A stretch of 22,532 nt of DNA from NCBI GenBank assembly GCA_947630355.1, contig CANRHJ010000008.1, positions 1-22,532 on the forward strand. Direction: 5' to 3'. The notes under the pieces were generated by a model that was not told where the DNA came from, did not search any database, and saw nothing but the letters and a program-made list of their open reading frames with translations. The translations under genes were made by a program, and so were the position numbers. This document shows, in pieces, positions 6,796-14,741 of this stretch. Position 1 is the first letter of the stretch. Each line of letters begins with the position of its first letter. Source of the DNA: Candidatus Gastranaerophilales bacterium. Its GTDB lineage: Bacteria > Cyanobacteriota > Vampirovibrionia > Gastranaerophilales > Gastranaerophilaceae.

Positions 6796-7712
6796 AAAAA
6801 ATACTAACAATAGATGCCGGAGGAACAAAAATAACCTGCGCTGTAACAGATACAACAGGAAAGATAATAGGTGAAGTTGAAAAATATTCAACACCAAAGA
6901 ATATAAATGATTTAATAGAGCTTTTCAAATCAATAATAAAGAAGTATGAAGATGAAACGGAATGTATATCTATAGCTACCGCAGGTGCCGTAAATACGGA
7001 AAATACAAAAGTGGAGTCATCTACTCCAAACATGCCCGAAGGATATAACAATCTTGATTTTTCGGGATTAAGTAAAAAGAGAGTTTTTGTAGAAAATGAT
7101 GCGAATTGTGCAGCGTGGGCAGAATATAAATTAGGTGCGGCAAGAGGAGACGAGAATACAATAACCGTAACATTAGGAACGGGAATAGGCGGAGGTTTTA
7201 TTGCCGGAGGGAGGTTATTGCGCGGTAAATCAGGCAGAGGCGGGGAAGTAGGCAGTATGAAAATAAAAGATAAAGGCAGAATTTGTACATGCCGCAGAAA
7301 GGATTGCTGGGAGAGCTATGCATCCGGAACCGGCTTAAAAATGACCGCAGAAGAAGTCGCATCTAATGATTTATGTTTTAAAACAAGTATTTTTAAAGAT
7401 AAAAATCCGGCAGATATAACTACCTATGATATTATTGAAGGTATAAGCGTAAAAGATGAATATTCGTTAAAAGTTTTTAACATTTGGAAACAAGACTTAA
7501 TTACGGGATTGATAAATATTGCAAACATTTTTGATCCTGAAAGTATAATAATATCGGGCGGAATGGGAAAATTTACGGATGCTTGTGAAATACAAGAGTC
7601 AGTTAATAAAGAGATAGTTGTATCTCCGGTAAAGATAAAACAGGCAGAAGCCGGAAATTATTCGGGAATGCTTGGGGCTGCTTTATTGGCTTGTGAAAAA
7701 TTTAGACTCTAA
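6792..7712 (+). CDS. ROK-family sugar kinase, probable N-acetylmannosamine kinase
   Basis: A 306-aa ROK kinase. The ATG at 6792 is preferred to an in-frame TTG at 6777, because GAGAGG lies just before it and it gives an ATGA overlap with nanE. Motifs: DAGGTK (8-13, ATP phosphate binding), ENDANCAAWAE with catalytic base D103, TLGTGIGGGF (128-136), GRGGEVGS (148-155), the cysteine motif C165-x-C167-x4-C172 and DPESIIISGGMG near the C-terminus. Pairing with nanE suggests it phosphorylates ManNAc to make the epimerase substrate. Two oddities: the sugar- and zinc-binding His of the ROK ExGH motif is Ser155, and both Gly of CxCGxxGC are replaced (R, D). Glucokinase or another hexose specificity is therefore possible. 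Confidence 0.85.
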   Translation: MKKILTIDAGGTKITCAVTDTTGKIIGEVEKYSTPKNINDLIELFKSIIKKYEDETECISIATAGAVNTENTKVESSTPNMPEGYNNLDFSGLSKKRVFVENDANCAAWAEYKLGAARGDENTITVTLGTGIGGGFIAGGRLLRGKSGRGGEVGSMKIKDKGRICTCRRKDCWESYASGTGLKMTAEEVASNDLCFKTSIFKDKNPADITTYDIIEGISVKDEYSLKVFNIWKQDLITGLINIANIFDPESIIISGGMGKFTDACEIQESVNKEIVVSPVKIKQAEAGNYSGMLGAALLACEKFRL

Positions 7713-7754
7713 ATTAATTTTAATATATAATAGTTATGTTAATAAGAGGTAAAT

Positions 7755-8162
7755 ATGAGATTAATATTAAAAATATTTTGTTTGGTTTTATTTTTGTTAT
7801 GTTTGGTTTTTCCGTTTGCGTACAGGCACAGCAGTCTTGATAAAAAAGAACTAAGAGTCAGTCATATACTGGTAAATACTTTGGCTGAAGCAGAGAAAAT
7901 AAAAAAACAACTGGATGAAGGCAAATCATTTGAAGATATGGCTGAAAAATATTCAAAATGTGTTTCAAAGCAGCAAAAAGGGAATTTGGGAAATATTGTA
8001 AGGAAGAAAACCGTAAAAGACTTTGAAAATGCAGCATTTAATATGGAGTTAAAAAAAGTATCTGAACCCGTAAAGACGGAGTTCGGCTGGCATTTAATAA
8101 AAATATATGATATTAAATATTATTCTGATAAAGACAGTTTTTTAGAAAGATATTTCGGATAG
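7755..8162 (+). CDS. PpiC-type peptidyl-prolyl isomerase with N-terminal membrane anchor
   Basis: The 135-aa protein has a hydrophobic segment at residues 4-24 (LILKIFCLVLFLLCLVFPFAY), an uncleaved anchor or signal peptide. Residues 33-125 form a single parvulin domain: LRVSHILVNTLAEAEKIKKQL, GKSFEDMAEKYSKC, KGNLGNIVRKKTVKDFENAAFNM and PVKTEFGWHLIKIYD. Such enzymes speed proline isomerisation in secreted proteins outside the cytoplasmic membrane. It is much shorter than PrsA or SurA because it lacks a chaperone arm, so it is a minimal foldase. AGAGG at the right spacing supports the start, and a TATAAT at 7726-7731 may give it its own promoter after the kinase gene. Confidence 0.85.
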   Translation: MRLILKIFCLVLFLLCLVFPFAYRHSSLDKKELRVSHILVNTLAEAEKIKKQLDEGKSFEDMAEKYSKCVSKQQKGNLGNIVRKKTVKDFENAAFNMELKKVSEPVKTEFGWHLIKIYDIKYYSDKDSFLERYFG

Positions 8163-8221
8163 TATTTGAAAGATTTTGTTTTTTTATTATAATTTAATTA
8201 GTTAAAATAAAAGGAAAAGTT

Positions 8222-8947
8222 ATGACAAGAAATCAACTCCCTGAAGGCGTAGGAAAGAAAATAGTAGAAGCATTAAAAAGACAAGCGGAAGCAGATATAG
8301 CACCTATGGAGGAAGAATCGGTATCCGTAGCGAATGAGCTTCCTTTGACTGAACTTGAAGATCTCCCGGATTTAGATTTAGGTAATTCCAATATCAATAA
8401 TTCGGAAAGTCAGGAAATTTTTGAAGAGGAAGACGTATTGCAGGAAAAACTTCAAACATTAAATAATACTTCTTCCCTGAACGATAATCCGATAATAAAT
8501 GAACCTGTGTTAAAAGTGAAAGAAGATGTAAACCCTGAAATATCGACAATAAATAAAAACGAAGGCGGTGCATATTTCCAAAATCTTCCGTTAAACCAAG
8601 ATAAAAAAGAAGGAATTTCTTTGAAAGATGAAAGCTACATAAAAATGCCTTCAAATGTTGCAACGTTAAGAAAGCTGATTTTAGGCTTGCCGTCAGGTGT
8701 TTCAAAACAAACCGGCGCTCAAATTATCAAACAAACTTTTGATGCTATGGGTATTCCCATGAATAACGTATTAAAAGAAGCTCAGGTATTTCAAGAGGAG
8801 CTTAACGGTTCAACAAGAGAATATATGATAAAAATTCAGGAATACAAAACGCAGATTATGCAATTGGAAAAGTCTGTTTCTGATTATCAGCAGAGTATTT
8901 CTCAGGTTAATGATTTAATCAGTTTATTCTTAGCTGCAGAAAGATAA
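8222..8947 (+). CDS. Uncharacterised protein with acidic disordered N-half and C-terminal coiled coil
   Basis: I do not recognise a named family in this 241-aa protein. Residues 1-20 (LPEGVGKKIVEALKRQAEA) may form an amphipathic helix. Residues 25-135 are acidic, low in hydrophobics and rich in Glu, Asn, Asp and Ser, so probably disordered. Residues 140-190 look folded: NVATLRKLILGLPSGVSKQTGAQIIKQTFDAMGIPMNNVLKEA. Residues 186-238 form a long heptad-type helix (STREYMIKIQEYKTQIMQLEKS...), a likely oligomerising coiled coil. There is no signal peptide or membrane segment, so it is cytoplasmic, perhaps an adaptor or scaffold. AAAGGAAAAG precedes the ATG. The stop lies 2 nt from the convergent TIGR02757 gene's stop, with no terminator between. 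Confidence 0.8.
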   Translation: MTRNQLPEGVGKKIVEALKRQAEADIAPMEEESVSVANELPLTELEDLPDLDLGNSNINNSESQEIFEEEDVLQEKLQTLNNTSSLNDNPIINEPVLKVKEDVNPEISTINKNEGGAYFQNLPLNQDKKEGISLKDESYIKMPSNVATLRKLILGLPSGVSKQTGAQIIKQTFDAMGIPMNNVLKEAQVFQEELNGSTREYMIKIQEYKTQIMQLEKSVSDYQQSISQVNDLISLFLAAER

Positions 8948-8949
8948 TA

Positions 8950-9708
8950 TTATATTTTATTATTGACACCGTAGCCAAATAAAGCAAAATCATATTTAAC
9001 GGGATCATTCGGGTCAAAAGTTTTTAAAATATCAGTAAGTTCGATAACGCTTTCATAAGCGTTATCGTTCCTTTTTAGCAGTCCTAATTTTCTGCTTATT
9101 TTGGCGACATGAACATCAAGCGGAATTAACAGTTCCGATTTCGGTATAAAATTCCATATTCCTACATCAACAGAGCTTTTTCTGATAAACCATCTCATCA
9201 TCATGTTCATTCTTTTTAATGCACTTTTTTTAGAGGGGTTAGGCAAAAGGTGATAAAATCCTCTTGTAACTTTTTGTTCATTAACTTTTGAATAAAAGTA
9301 ATCAACAACCCCTTGAAACATCTGCCATATATCTTGTTTCTGAGAGTAAGAGTATTTAAAAAGACTCTCAAGAGTTTCATTTTCATTATATAAAATATTT
9401 AAAATCCTTAAAATTTCAATGAAATCACAGTCTTTGGAAAATCTGTAATCACAATTTGTAATATTATTTTTTTCTGTATCAAAAGATTTAACAAAATTAT
9501 AAGGTTCATTATTCATTAAGGAAAAAATATGTTTAAGTTTTGAAATGAATACCTCTCGTTTTCCGTAAGCGAACATGGAAGCAATAAAACCCGCAAGTTC
9601 AATGTCTGTTTTTTCCTTAAATCCGTGAACAAATTGAACCGGGTCATTTTTAATAAAATCAACAGTTTCATATTCCGCCGCGTATTTATCCAGTTGTGTT
9701 TTAATCAT
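8950..9708 (-). CDS. TIGR02757/DUF2400 family protein
   Basis: The 252-aa cytoplasmic protein matches the TIGR02757 family, whose biochemical function is not established to my knowledge. Recognisable parts are DPVQFVHGFKEKTDIELAGFIASMFAYGKREVFISKL near the N-terminus, GFYHLLPNPSKKSALKRMNMMMRWFIRKSSVDVGIWNFIPKSELLIPLDVHVAKISRKLGLL in the middle and DPNDPVKYDFALFGYG at the C-terminus. The central region loosely resembles the helix-hairpin-helix DNA glycosylase fold, with LDVHVAKISRKLGLL near the usual hairpin, so a nucleic-acid role is conceivable but unproven. The ATG overlaps the end of tadA by 8 nt, marking the last gene of the regulator-kinase-tadA operon. Confidence 0.85.
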   Translation of the reverse strand: MIKTQLDKYAAEYETVDFIKNDPVQFVHGFKEKTDIELAGFIASMFAYGKREVFISKLKHIFSLMNNEPYNFVKSFDTEKNNITNCDYRFSKDCDFIEILRILNILYNENETLESLFKYSYSQKQDIWQMFQGVVDYFYSKVNEQKVTRGFYHLLPNPSKKSALKRMNMMMRWFIRKSSVDVGIWNFIPKSELLIPLDVHVAKISRKLGLLKRNDNAYESVIELTDILKTFDPNDPVKYDFALFGYGVNNKI

Positions 9709-10138
9709 GTCTTAATCTTTCAAAGTAGTTTTTTAATAATTTGGAACATTCATCTTCCATAATTCCGCCTTTAACTTCAATATTATAATCCATAATTTTC
9801 CGCATATCGGACTTTGAACAAAAGGCTCCGTTTAATAAATCGTATGCGCCAAAATATATTTTTGAAATTCTGGCCTGTAGTATTGCGCTTGCACACATCG
9901 GACAAGGTTCAAGTGTCACATACATTTCGCAATCATTTAATCTCCAGTTGTGTAATTTTTTACAAGCACCTTCAATAGCCAGCATTTCGGCATGATGCAG
10001 AGTATTTTGATTTTTTTCACGTTTGTTAACAGCCTTTGAGATAATCTTATCATTTTGTACAATGATTGCACCTATGGGAATATCTTTACCGGATTTTTTA
10101 GCGATATCCAAAGCAATTTGCATATATTCAAGCTTCAT
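9701..10138 (-). CDS. tadA: tRNA-specific adenosine deaminase
   Basis: A 145-aa zinc-dependent deaminase that converts A34 to inosine in tRNA-Arg(ACG), needed to read CGN codons. It has the signatures H49-A50-E51 (zinc ligand His and catalytic Glu) and P78-C79-P80-M81-C82 (two Cys ligands), with GAIIVQNDKIISKAVN upstream and ARISKIYFGAYDLLNGAF after. I start at the ATG at 10138 (MKLEYMQIA), not at an upstream in-frame ATG, because it follows GAGGAGG and gives normal family length. It overlaps the 3' end of the histidine kinase gene by 11 nt and the next gene by 8 nt, so translation is coupled in the operon. Guanine or cytosine deaminase activity is an unlikely alternative. Confidence 0.93.
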   Translation of the reverse strand: MKLEYMQIALDIAKKSGKDIPIGAIIVQNDKIISKAVNKREKNQNTLHHAEMLAIEGACKKLHNWRLNDCEMYVTLEPCPMCASAILQARISKIYFGAYDLLNGAFCSKSDMRKIMDYNIEVKGGIMEDECSKLLKNYFERLRHD

Positions 10139-11822
10139 AGTCCTCCTCTTTGAAAACGGGCAAAACAATCTTAACGGTGAATATATTATCAGTCGAAGAT
10201 TTTAAATGAACACTTCCGTTCATTGCTTCAATTAAACCTTTAACGATATAAAGCCCCAAGCCCGTGCCGCGTGTTGTTCTTGTTGTTTTATCATCCAATC
10301 TTATAAATTTTTCAAATAATTTGTATAATGTTTGTTTATCTATATAATCCGCCTGATTTGAAATTTTAATTATTGCTTTACCTTTTTCACACTTTGCATT
10401 TATTACTATCGGAGTTGAAGGATATGCGTATTTATTAGCATTCCCAAGTATATTAATTATAACTTGTTCTAATCTGTCATTATCTGCTAAAATATCGGGG
10501 AAATCGCCGGTAATATTATTTTCTATTTCACGTTCTTCAATATTCTTAACCGAATATATTGAATTTTCTATTACATTTATAAGACTAACCCGTTCAAAAT
10601 TAATATTTAATTTTGAACCTTCAATATCGGGAATAACAAGTAAGTCATCAATCATGCGTGACAAGCGCTCCGATTGCTGCTTTATAATTAATAAGGATTT
10701 ATGTTTGGTTTCTTCATCAATTTCAATATCTGTTCTCAAAAGACGTGAAGTGTAACCTCTTATACTTGTAAGCGGAGTCCTTAATTCATGGCTTACCGTA
10801 TCTACAAGGTTTGAACGGAAGCTGTCCAATTGCTTTAATTCTTTATTCTTTTCTTTTAATTTTTTATAGGAAGCATTAATTTCATTAATCATGCTGTTAA
10901 ATTCTTCCGCAAGAAATAAAATTTCACGCGGAGTAAAGACATTTGTTAAAGGGGTAATCCGCTTTTTATAATTTCCTCTTGAAACTGCAATTATGCCTTT
11001 AAATAATTGACGTATATTGAAATAGAGATAATAACTGTATAATAAAGTCAAAAATAGCGTTACCGCAGCCGCAACTAAGAATGCCGCAAGTATTTTTAAT
11101 CTGGCTTTATTTATTGTTGAATTTGTCAGTTCTTTAGTTGTGTTTACTATAATTATTAAACCCGTATCATCCATTTTAAGATAAACTCTGGGTTGATTTT
11201 TTATTGTCTCAAAACGTGTAACGATGTTATTTACAAGATTTACGGGTAATTGTTTTATGCTTTTTTGAAAATCTTCTTCGTTATAATTGTGCGAGAATAT
11301 CAGCTTTCCTGATTTATCTACAATATAAACTCTTCTGTTTTTTTCATCCTGAATATTGGAAAATATATTATTTTTAATAAATTTGGTATTAATTTCGGCT
11401 TTGATATATTTATCATCGTGAATTTTTTCCGTAATCCAAAGTTGTTCGGTGTCAGTATTATAGGTTATTCTTTTATTTACATCAAAGTCTTTGTTCTCCG
11501 ACGGTCGTATTAACTCAAAATCCTTGTAAATGTCGCTGTTAATTGCCAAATCTTTTAAAAAGAGATTTTGTTGTGATTGGGAAGGCAAGTGGTTTATTGA
11601 TATTATAACCTCTTTAAGTCTTTGACTGTCGGAATTTAAAATAGATTGAATATTATTTTCAATAATTTTAGCAATTATTTGAGCGCTATATCCGAGTTCA
11701 CGTCTCAATGAATGCTGGCTGACATTGTTTATAATAAACCAGGAAATAATTGACGGAACTAACACTCCGATTAAAGATATAATAATAATTTGTTCAACGA
11801 TTTTAAGTCTTTTAAATTTCAT
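10128..11822 (-). CDS. Membrane sensor histidine kinase
   Basis: A 564-aa sensor kinase: transmembrane helix 1 at about 10-32, an extracytoplasmic sensor of about 210 residues, transmembrane helix 2 at about 243-268, a HAMP linker to about 320, HisKA with DTVSHELRTPLTSIRGY (phosphoacceptor H345), and HATPase_c. The N box is NILGNANKYA (457-466) and the G2 box GTGLGLYIVKGL (519-530) is intact. The G1 box, normally DxGxGI, reads NQADYI here, so the adenine-contacting Asp is Asn; this occurs in some kinase lineages, but activity should not be assumed. The signal is unknown; the sensor region resembles a double-Cache-like or PAS-like domain only in length and predicted topology. It follows the response regulator by 9 nt with AGAGG before the ATG. 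Confidence 0.92.
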   Translation of the reverse strand: MKFKRLKIVEQIIIISLIGVLVPSIISWFIINNVSQHSLRRELGYSAQIIAKIIENNIQSILNSDSQRLKEVIISINHLPSQSQQNLFLKDLAINSDIYKDFELIRPSENKDFDVNKRITYNTDTEQLWITEKIHDDKYIKAEINTKFIKNNIFSNIQDEKNRRVYIVDKSGKLIFSHNYNEEDFQKSIKQLPVNLVNNIVTRFETIKNQPRVYLKMDDTGLIIIVNTTKELTNSTINKARLKILAAFLVAAAVTLFLTLLYSYYLYFNIRQLFKGIIAVSRGNYKKRITPLTNVFTPREILFLAEEFNSMINEINASYKKLKEKNKELKQLDSFRSNLVDTVSHELRTPLTSIRGYTSRLLRTDIEIDEETKHKSLLIIKQQSERLSRMIDDLLVIPDIEGSKLNINFERVSLINVIENSIYSVKNIEEREIENNITGDFPDILADNDRLEQVIINILGNANKYAYPSTPIVINAKCEKGKAIIKISNQADYIDKQTLYKLFEKFIRLDDKTTRTTRGTGLGLYIVKGLIEAMNGSVHLKSSTDNIFTVKIVLPVFKEEDYEA

Positions 11823-11831
11823 AAAAAACCT

Positions 11832-12548
11832 CTATAAATCAGAACTGTCACCGCAAGGAGTAAGCTTATATCCTACATTTGTAACCGTGTGAAGATATTC
11901 CGGAATTTTGGGATTGTGTTCAATTTTTTGTCTTAAACCGCCCACGTGAACTCTCAGCATTCTTACATCATCATCGGAATTATAACCCCAAACTTCATTT
12001 AATAAAACAGCAAGTGAAACGGCATTATTAAAATGCTGCATAAGACAATAAAGAATTTCAAATTCGGTGGGAGTTAATTTTATTTTTTTATTTTTTATCT
12101 GAGTTTCAAGTGAATCCGGAAAAAGTTCTATATCACCGATTTTAAGAATTTCACGACTTAAATTATTATTCGTTGATTTATCAATGGAACTTCTTCTCAC
12201 AAGAGCTCTTACTCTTAATAAAACTTCCTGTATATCAAAAGGTTTTACGATATAATCATCGGCACCTGAGTTAAAACCTTCCGTTTTATCGGTTATGGTG
12301 CCTTTGGCGGTCAGCATCAATATTGGTAAATCGGGTTTTGATAAGCGTATATTTTTACATACGTCAAAACCGTTCATCTTTGGCATCATCACATCAAGCA
12401 GTATTAAATCATAGTTATTGGTAAGTGCTTTTTGTAAAGCTTCTTCTCCGTCTTTTGCCGTATCTACACTATATCCGCTGTGTGACAGGTCAAATTCCAA
12501 TAATTCTCTTATTTCATTATCATCGTCTGCTACTAAAAGTTTTTGCAC
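11832..12548 (-). CDS. OmpR/PhoB-family response regulator
   Basis: A 238-aa regulator with a receiver domain at residues 1-120 and a winged-helix DNA-binding domain at about 135-230. Receiver residues are all present: acidic D8-D9-D10, phosphoacceptor D52 (LLDVMMPKMNG), T80 and K102 (YIVKPF). The output domain has KIKLTPTEFEILYCLMQHFNNAVS and VRMLRVHVGGLRQKIEHNP, ending in LHTVTNVGYKL, typical of OmpR-type regulators. The start codon is GTG, preceded by AAGGGG about 9 nt upstream. It is the first gene of the operon with the cognate-looking histidine kinase, tadA and the TIGR02757 gene. Target genes cannot be deduced from this window. Confidence 0.95.
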   Translation of the reverse strand: MQKLLVADDDNEIRELLEFDLSHSGYSVDTAKDGEEALQKALTNNYDLILLDVMMPKMNGFDVCKNIRLSKPDLPILMLTAKGTITDKTEGFNSGADDYIVKPFDIQEVLLRVRALVRRSSIDKSTNNNLSREILKIGDIELFPDSLETQIKNKKIKLTPTEFEILYCLMQHFNNAVSLAVLLNEVWGYNSDDDVRMLRVHVGGLRQKIEHNPKIPEYLHTVTNVGYKLTPCGDSSDL

Positions 12549-12608
12549 TCTTTTAACCCCTTTTTAATATATTTATTATTGCATATTCTGTGCTTTTTCT
12601 CAATTAAT

Positions 12609-12616
12609 GTTATTAT
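12609..12616 (+). promoter_or_regulatory. Extended -10 element before the permease gene
   Basis: The sequence around 12608-12616 reads TGT then TATTAT, ending 7 nt before the ATG at 12623, with no Shine-Dalgarno between. Transcription would start at the start codon. No good -35 is seen at 16-18 nt spacing. Confidence 0.35.
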
Positions 12617-12622
12617 AGTTTT

Positions 12623-13447
12623 ATGAAAAAAATATATAAAATTATCGGATACATAATATTAATTTTAGGTGCAATATCAATGATATTACCGTTCATCTAT
12701 ATGTTAAGCTTATCATTTATGGGTGAAAAACAAATATTTTCGGGAGGCATAAATTTTATTCCGTCGCCGTTTACTTCCGATAATTATAAATATGCTTTGG
12801 AAAATGCAAACATAATAAGATATTTTTGTAACAGTTTAATTGTTGCAATTGCAACAACAATAGGCCAGGTTATAATTTCCGCTATGGCGGGATATGCCTT
12901 TGCAAGATTTAAATTTAAATACAGAGAACCAATTTTTGTAATTATATTAATTTCAATGATGATACCGCCGCAAGTAAATATAGTTCCGTTGTTTTTTATA
13001 ATGAAGCAGCTGCATTGGATAGATACATATCAGGGATTAATAGTGCCGGGTTTGTTTGGCGGTTTTGGAGTTTTCATGATGCGTCAGTGGTTTAAATCCA
13101 TGAGCGAAGACATTGAATTATCAGCCAAGATTGACGGCTGCAACAGGTGGGAGGTTTTTTATAAGATAGCACTGCCGTTATCCGTTCCCGTTCTTGTGAC
13201 ACTTGGGATATTTACATTTATTACAAGCTGGAACAGTTTTATGTGGCCATTGATAGTTACAAATTCTGATATAATGCGTACATTACCGTTAGGATTGGCA
13301 AATTTCAAAGGCAGTTTCAGAGAAGTAACGGACTGGGGTGCTTTAACCGCCTATTGTGTTATTTGTACAATTCCCGTTATAAGCGTATTCCTATTGGGTA
13401 AAAAATACTTTATTAATGATATTTTAAGCGGCGGAATAAAAGAATAA
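12623..13447 (+). CDS. Carbohydrate ABC transporter permease (MalG/UgpE-like)
   Basis: A 274-aa integral membrane subunit with about six helices, starting with one at residues 6-30. The cytoplasmic EAA loop, which docks on the ATPase, is clear: ELSAKIDGCNRWEVFYKIALPLS (165-187), with the invariant Gly at 172. TSWNSFMWPLIV follows (201-212), a hallmark of MalG-type sugar permeases. It would import a mono- or oligosaccharide together with a second permease, a binding protein and an ATPase. None of the partners is adjacent; a compatible MsmX/UgpC-type ATPase lies about 6.5 kb away at 20000. The gene stands alone, divergent from the response regulator and ending 2 nt from the convergent oxidoreductase gamma gene. 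Substrate unknown. Confidence 0.9.
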   Translation: MKKIYKIIGYIILILGAISMILPFIYMLSLSFMGEKQIFSGGINFIPSPFTSDNYKYALENANIIRYFCNSLIVAIATTIGQVIISAMAGYAFARFKFKYREPIFVIILISMMIPPQVNIVPLFFIMKQLHWIDTYQGLIVPGLFGGFGVFMMRQWFKSMSEDIELSAKIDGCNRWEVFYKIALPLSVPVLVTLGIFTFITSWNSFMWPLIVTNSDIMRTLPLGLANFKGSFREVTDWGALTAYCVICTIPVISVFLLGKKYFINDILSGGIKE

Positions 13448-13449
13448 GC

Positions 13450-13986
13450 TTAATTAACCGATGAAAACCCTTCTTCTAATGCTTGGATATTACCGTCAAG
13501 CATTTCGGCTTTTTTCCCCGTTAATTTACTTTTCATAACGGATATAATACTTTCACGTTTGACAACCGGTAAAGCCTTAATGAAAGCACCTAATGCTACA
13601 ATATTTGCCATTTTTTCATGTCCTGATTTATGTGCAATATCAGTCATGGGTACAAATTTATAAGTGATATCGTTTCTGGAAGGTTTATTTTTAACCAGAG
13701 ACGAATTAACAATCATAATTCCGCCCGGTTTTATTTTGCTTTCAAATCTTTCAAAAGAGGGGCCGTTAAGCGCAATAACGTTTTGCGGTTTATCAACATA
13801 AGAACAAGCCACTTCATCATCCGACATACAAACGGTACAATCAACCGTACCGCCTCGCATTTCTGCGCCGTAAGCAGGTGACCAGGTTACATTTAAGCCT
13901 TCATTCATGCAGGCATTTGCAAACAATTGTCCTATAAATAAGACTCCCTGACCGCCAAATCCCGCTATTAATACGTTAGAATCCAT
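13450..13986 (-). CDS. 2-oxoacid:ferredoxin oxidoreductase, gamma subunit
   Basis: A 178-aa gamma subunit of the CoA-acylating 2-oxoacid:ferredoxin oxidoreductase (OFOR) family. It begins SNVLIAGFGGQGVLFIGQLFANA, the GxGGQG motif of this subunit, followed by WSPAYGAEMRGGTVDCTVCMSDDEV. The gamma domain closes over the active site and contributes to CoA binding in the complex. It is the last gene of the delta-alpha-beta-gamma operon; its ATG overlaps the beta stop by one base (TAATG), and GAGG lies 7 nt upstream. No terminator is evident before the convergent permease gene. Confidence 0.92.
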   Translation of the reverse strand: MDSNVLIAGFGGQGVLFIGQLFANACMNEGLNVTWSPAYGAEMRGGTVDCTVCMSDDEVACSYVDKPQNVIALNGPSFERFESKIKPGGIMIVNSSLVKNKPSRNDITYKFVPMTDIAHKSGHEKMANIVALGAFIKALPVVKRESIISVMKSKLTGKKAEMLDGNIQALEEGFSSVN

Positions 13987-14741
13987 TATATCGCCTCACT
14001 GACTTTATCTTTATATACTCCGGGTTTGAATACTTCTGACATTTCTCCGCGAACTCTTGCATGCGATTCTTGCGGTGTCATCTTCCAATTGGTCGGGCAT
14101 GTTGCCAATATTTCTATAAATCCTGTTCCTAAGCCTTTTAGTTGTGCTTCGAATGCTTTTTTTATACATTTTTTTGCATTCATAATTGCTGCGGGACTGT
14201 CTAATGTAACTCTTGCAACGTAAGCGGTTCCGTCTACTTCTTTTAATATTTCACAAATTTTTAAAGGATAACCTGAAATATCGGGATTTCTGCCTTTTGT
14301 CGTGGTGGTTGTTACTTGGCCTATTAATGTTGTAGGTCCTGCTTGACCGCCGGTCATGCCGTATGTGGTATTGTTTATACAAATAGCTGTAACCTTCTCA
14401 CCGCGAGTCATGGCATGAATTGTTTCTGCTAAACCAATAGATGCCAAATCTCCGTCACCTTGATATGTGAATACTACCTTATCGGGTTTTGAACGTTTAA
14501 CACCGGTTGCTACGGCAAGTGAACGCCCATGTGCCGCTTCCACTATATCCATATTGAAAAAATCATAAGAAAACACGCTGCATCCCACTGATGCTATACC
14601 TATTGTCTTTTCTCTGACACCTAATTCATCAATAACCTCAGCAACAAGCTTTACCGCACTTCCGTGATCACAACCCGGACAGAAGGTTATTTTAAAATCA
14701 TCTTTTATCGCATCTGGTTTTTTATATACAAGCTGTTCCAT
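13986..14741 (-). CDS. 2-oxoacid:ferredoxin oxidoreductase, thiamine-diphosphate-binding beta subunit
   Basis: A 251-aa beta subunit, which binds thiamine diphosphate and a 4Fe-4S cluster and decarboxylates the 2-oxoacid. The motif GDGDLASIG (95-103) with NNTTYGMTGGQ (123-133) is the TPP/Mg signature. C21-x2-C24 (FCPGCDHG) and C54 are likely cluster ligands. Length and motifs fit the 2-oxoglutarate/2-oxoisovalerate class (KorB/VorA-like) rather than single-chain pyruvate oxidoreductase. The start overlaps the alpha gene by 20 nt, with GAGAAG upstream, which suggests coupled translation and equal stoichiometry. Confidence 0.93.
   Translation of the reverse strand: MEQLVYKKPDAIKDDFKITFCPGCDHGSAVKLVAEVIDELGVREKTIGIASVGCSVFSYDFFNMDIVEAAHGRSLAVATGVKRSKPDKVVFTYQGDGDLASIGLAETIHAMTRGEKVTAICINNTTYGMTGGQAGPTTLIGQVTTTTTKGRNPDISGYPLKICEILKEVDGTAYVARVTLDSPAAIMNAKKCIKKAFEAQLKGLGTGFIEILATCPTNWKMTPQESHARVRGEMSEVFKPGVYKDKVSEAI

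Noticed and set aside
10139..10168. Longer tadA starting at an in-frame ATG at 10168
   Set aside because: The extra residues (MFCPFSKRRT) are encoded inside the kinase gene and absent from the family; the ATG at 10138 has GAGGAGG before it.
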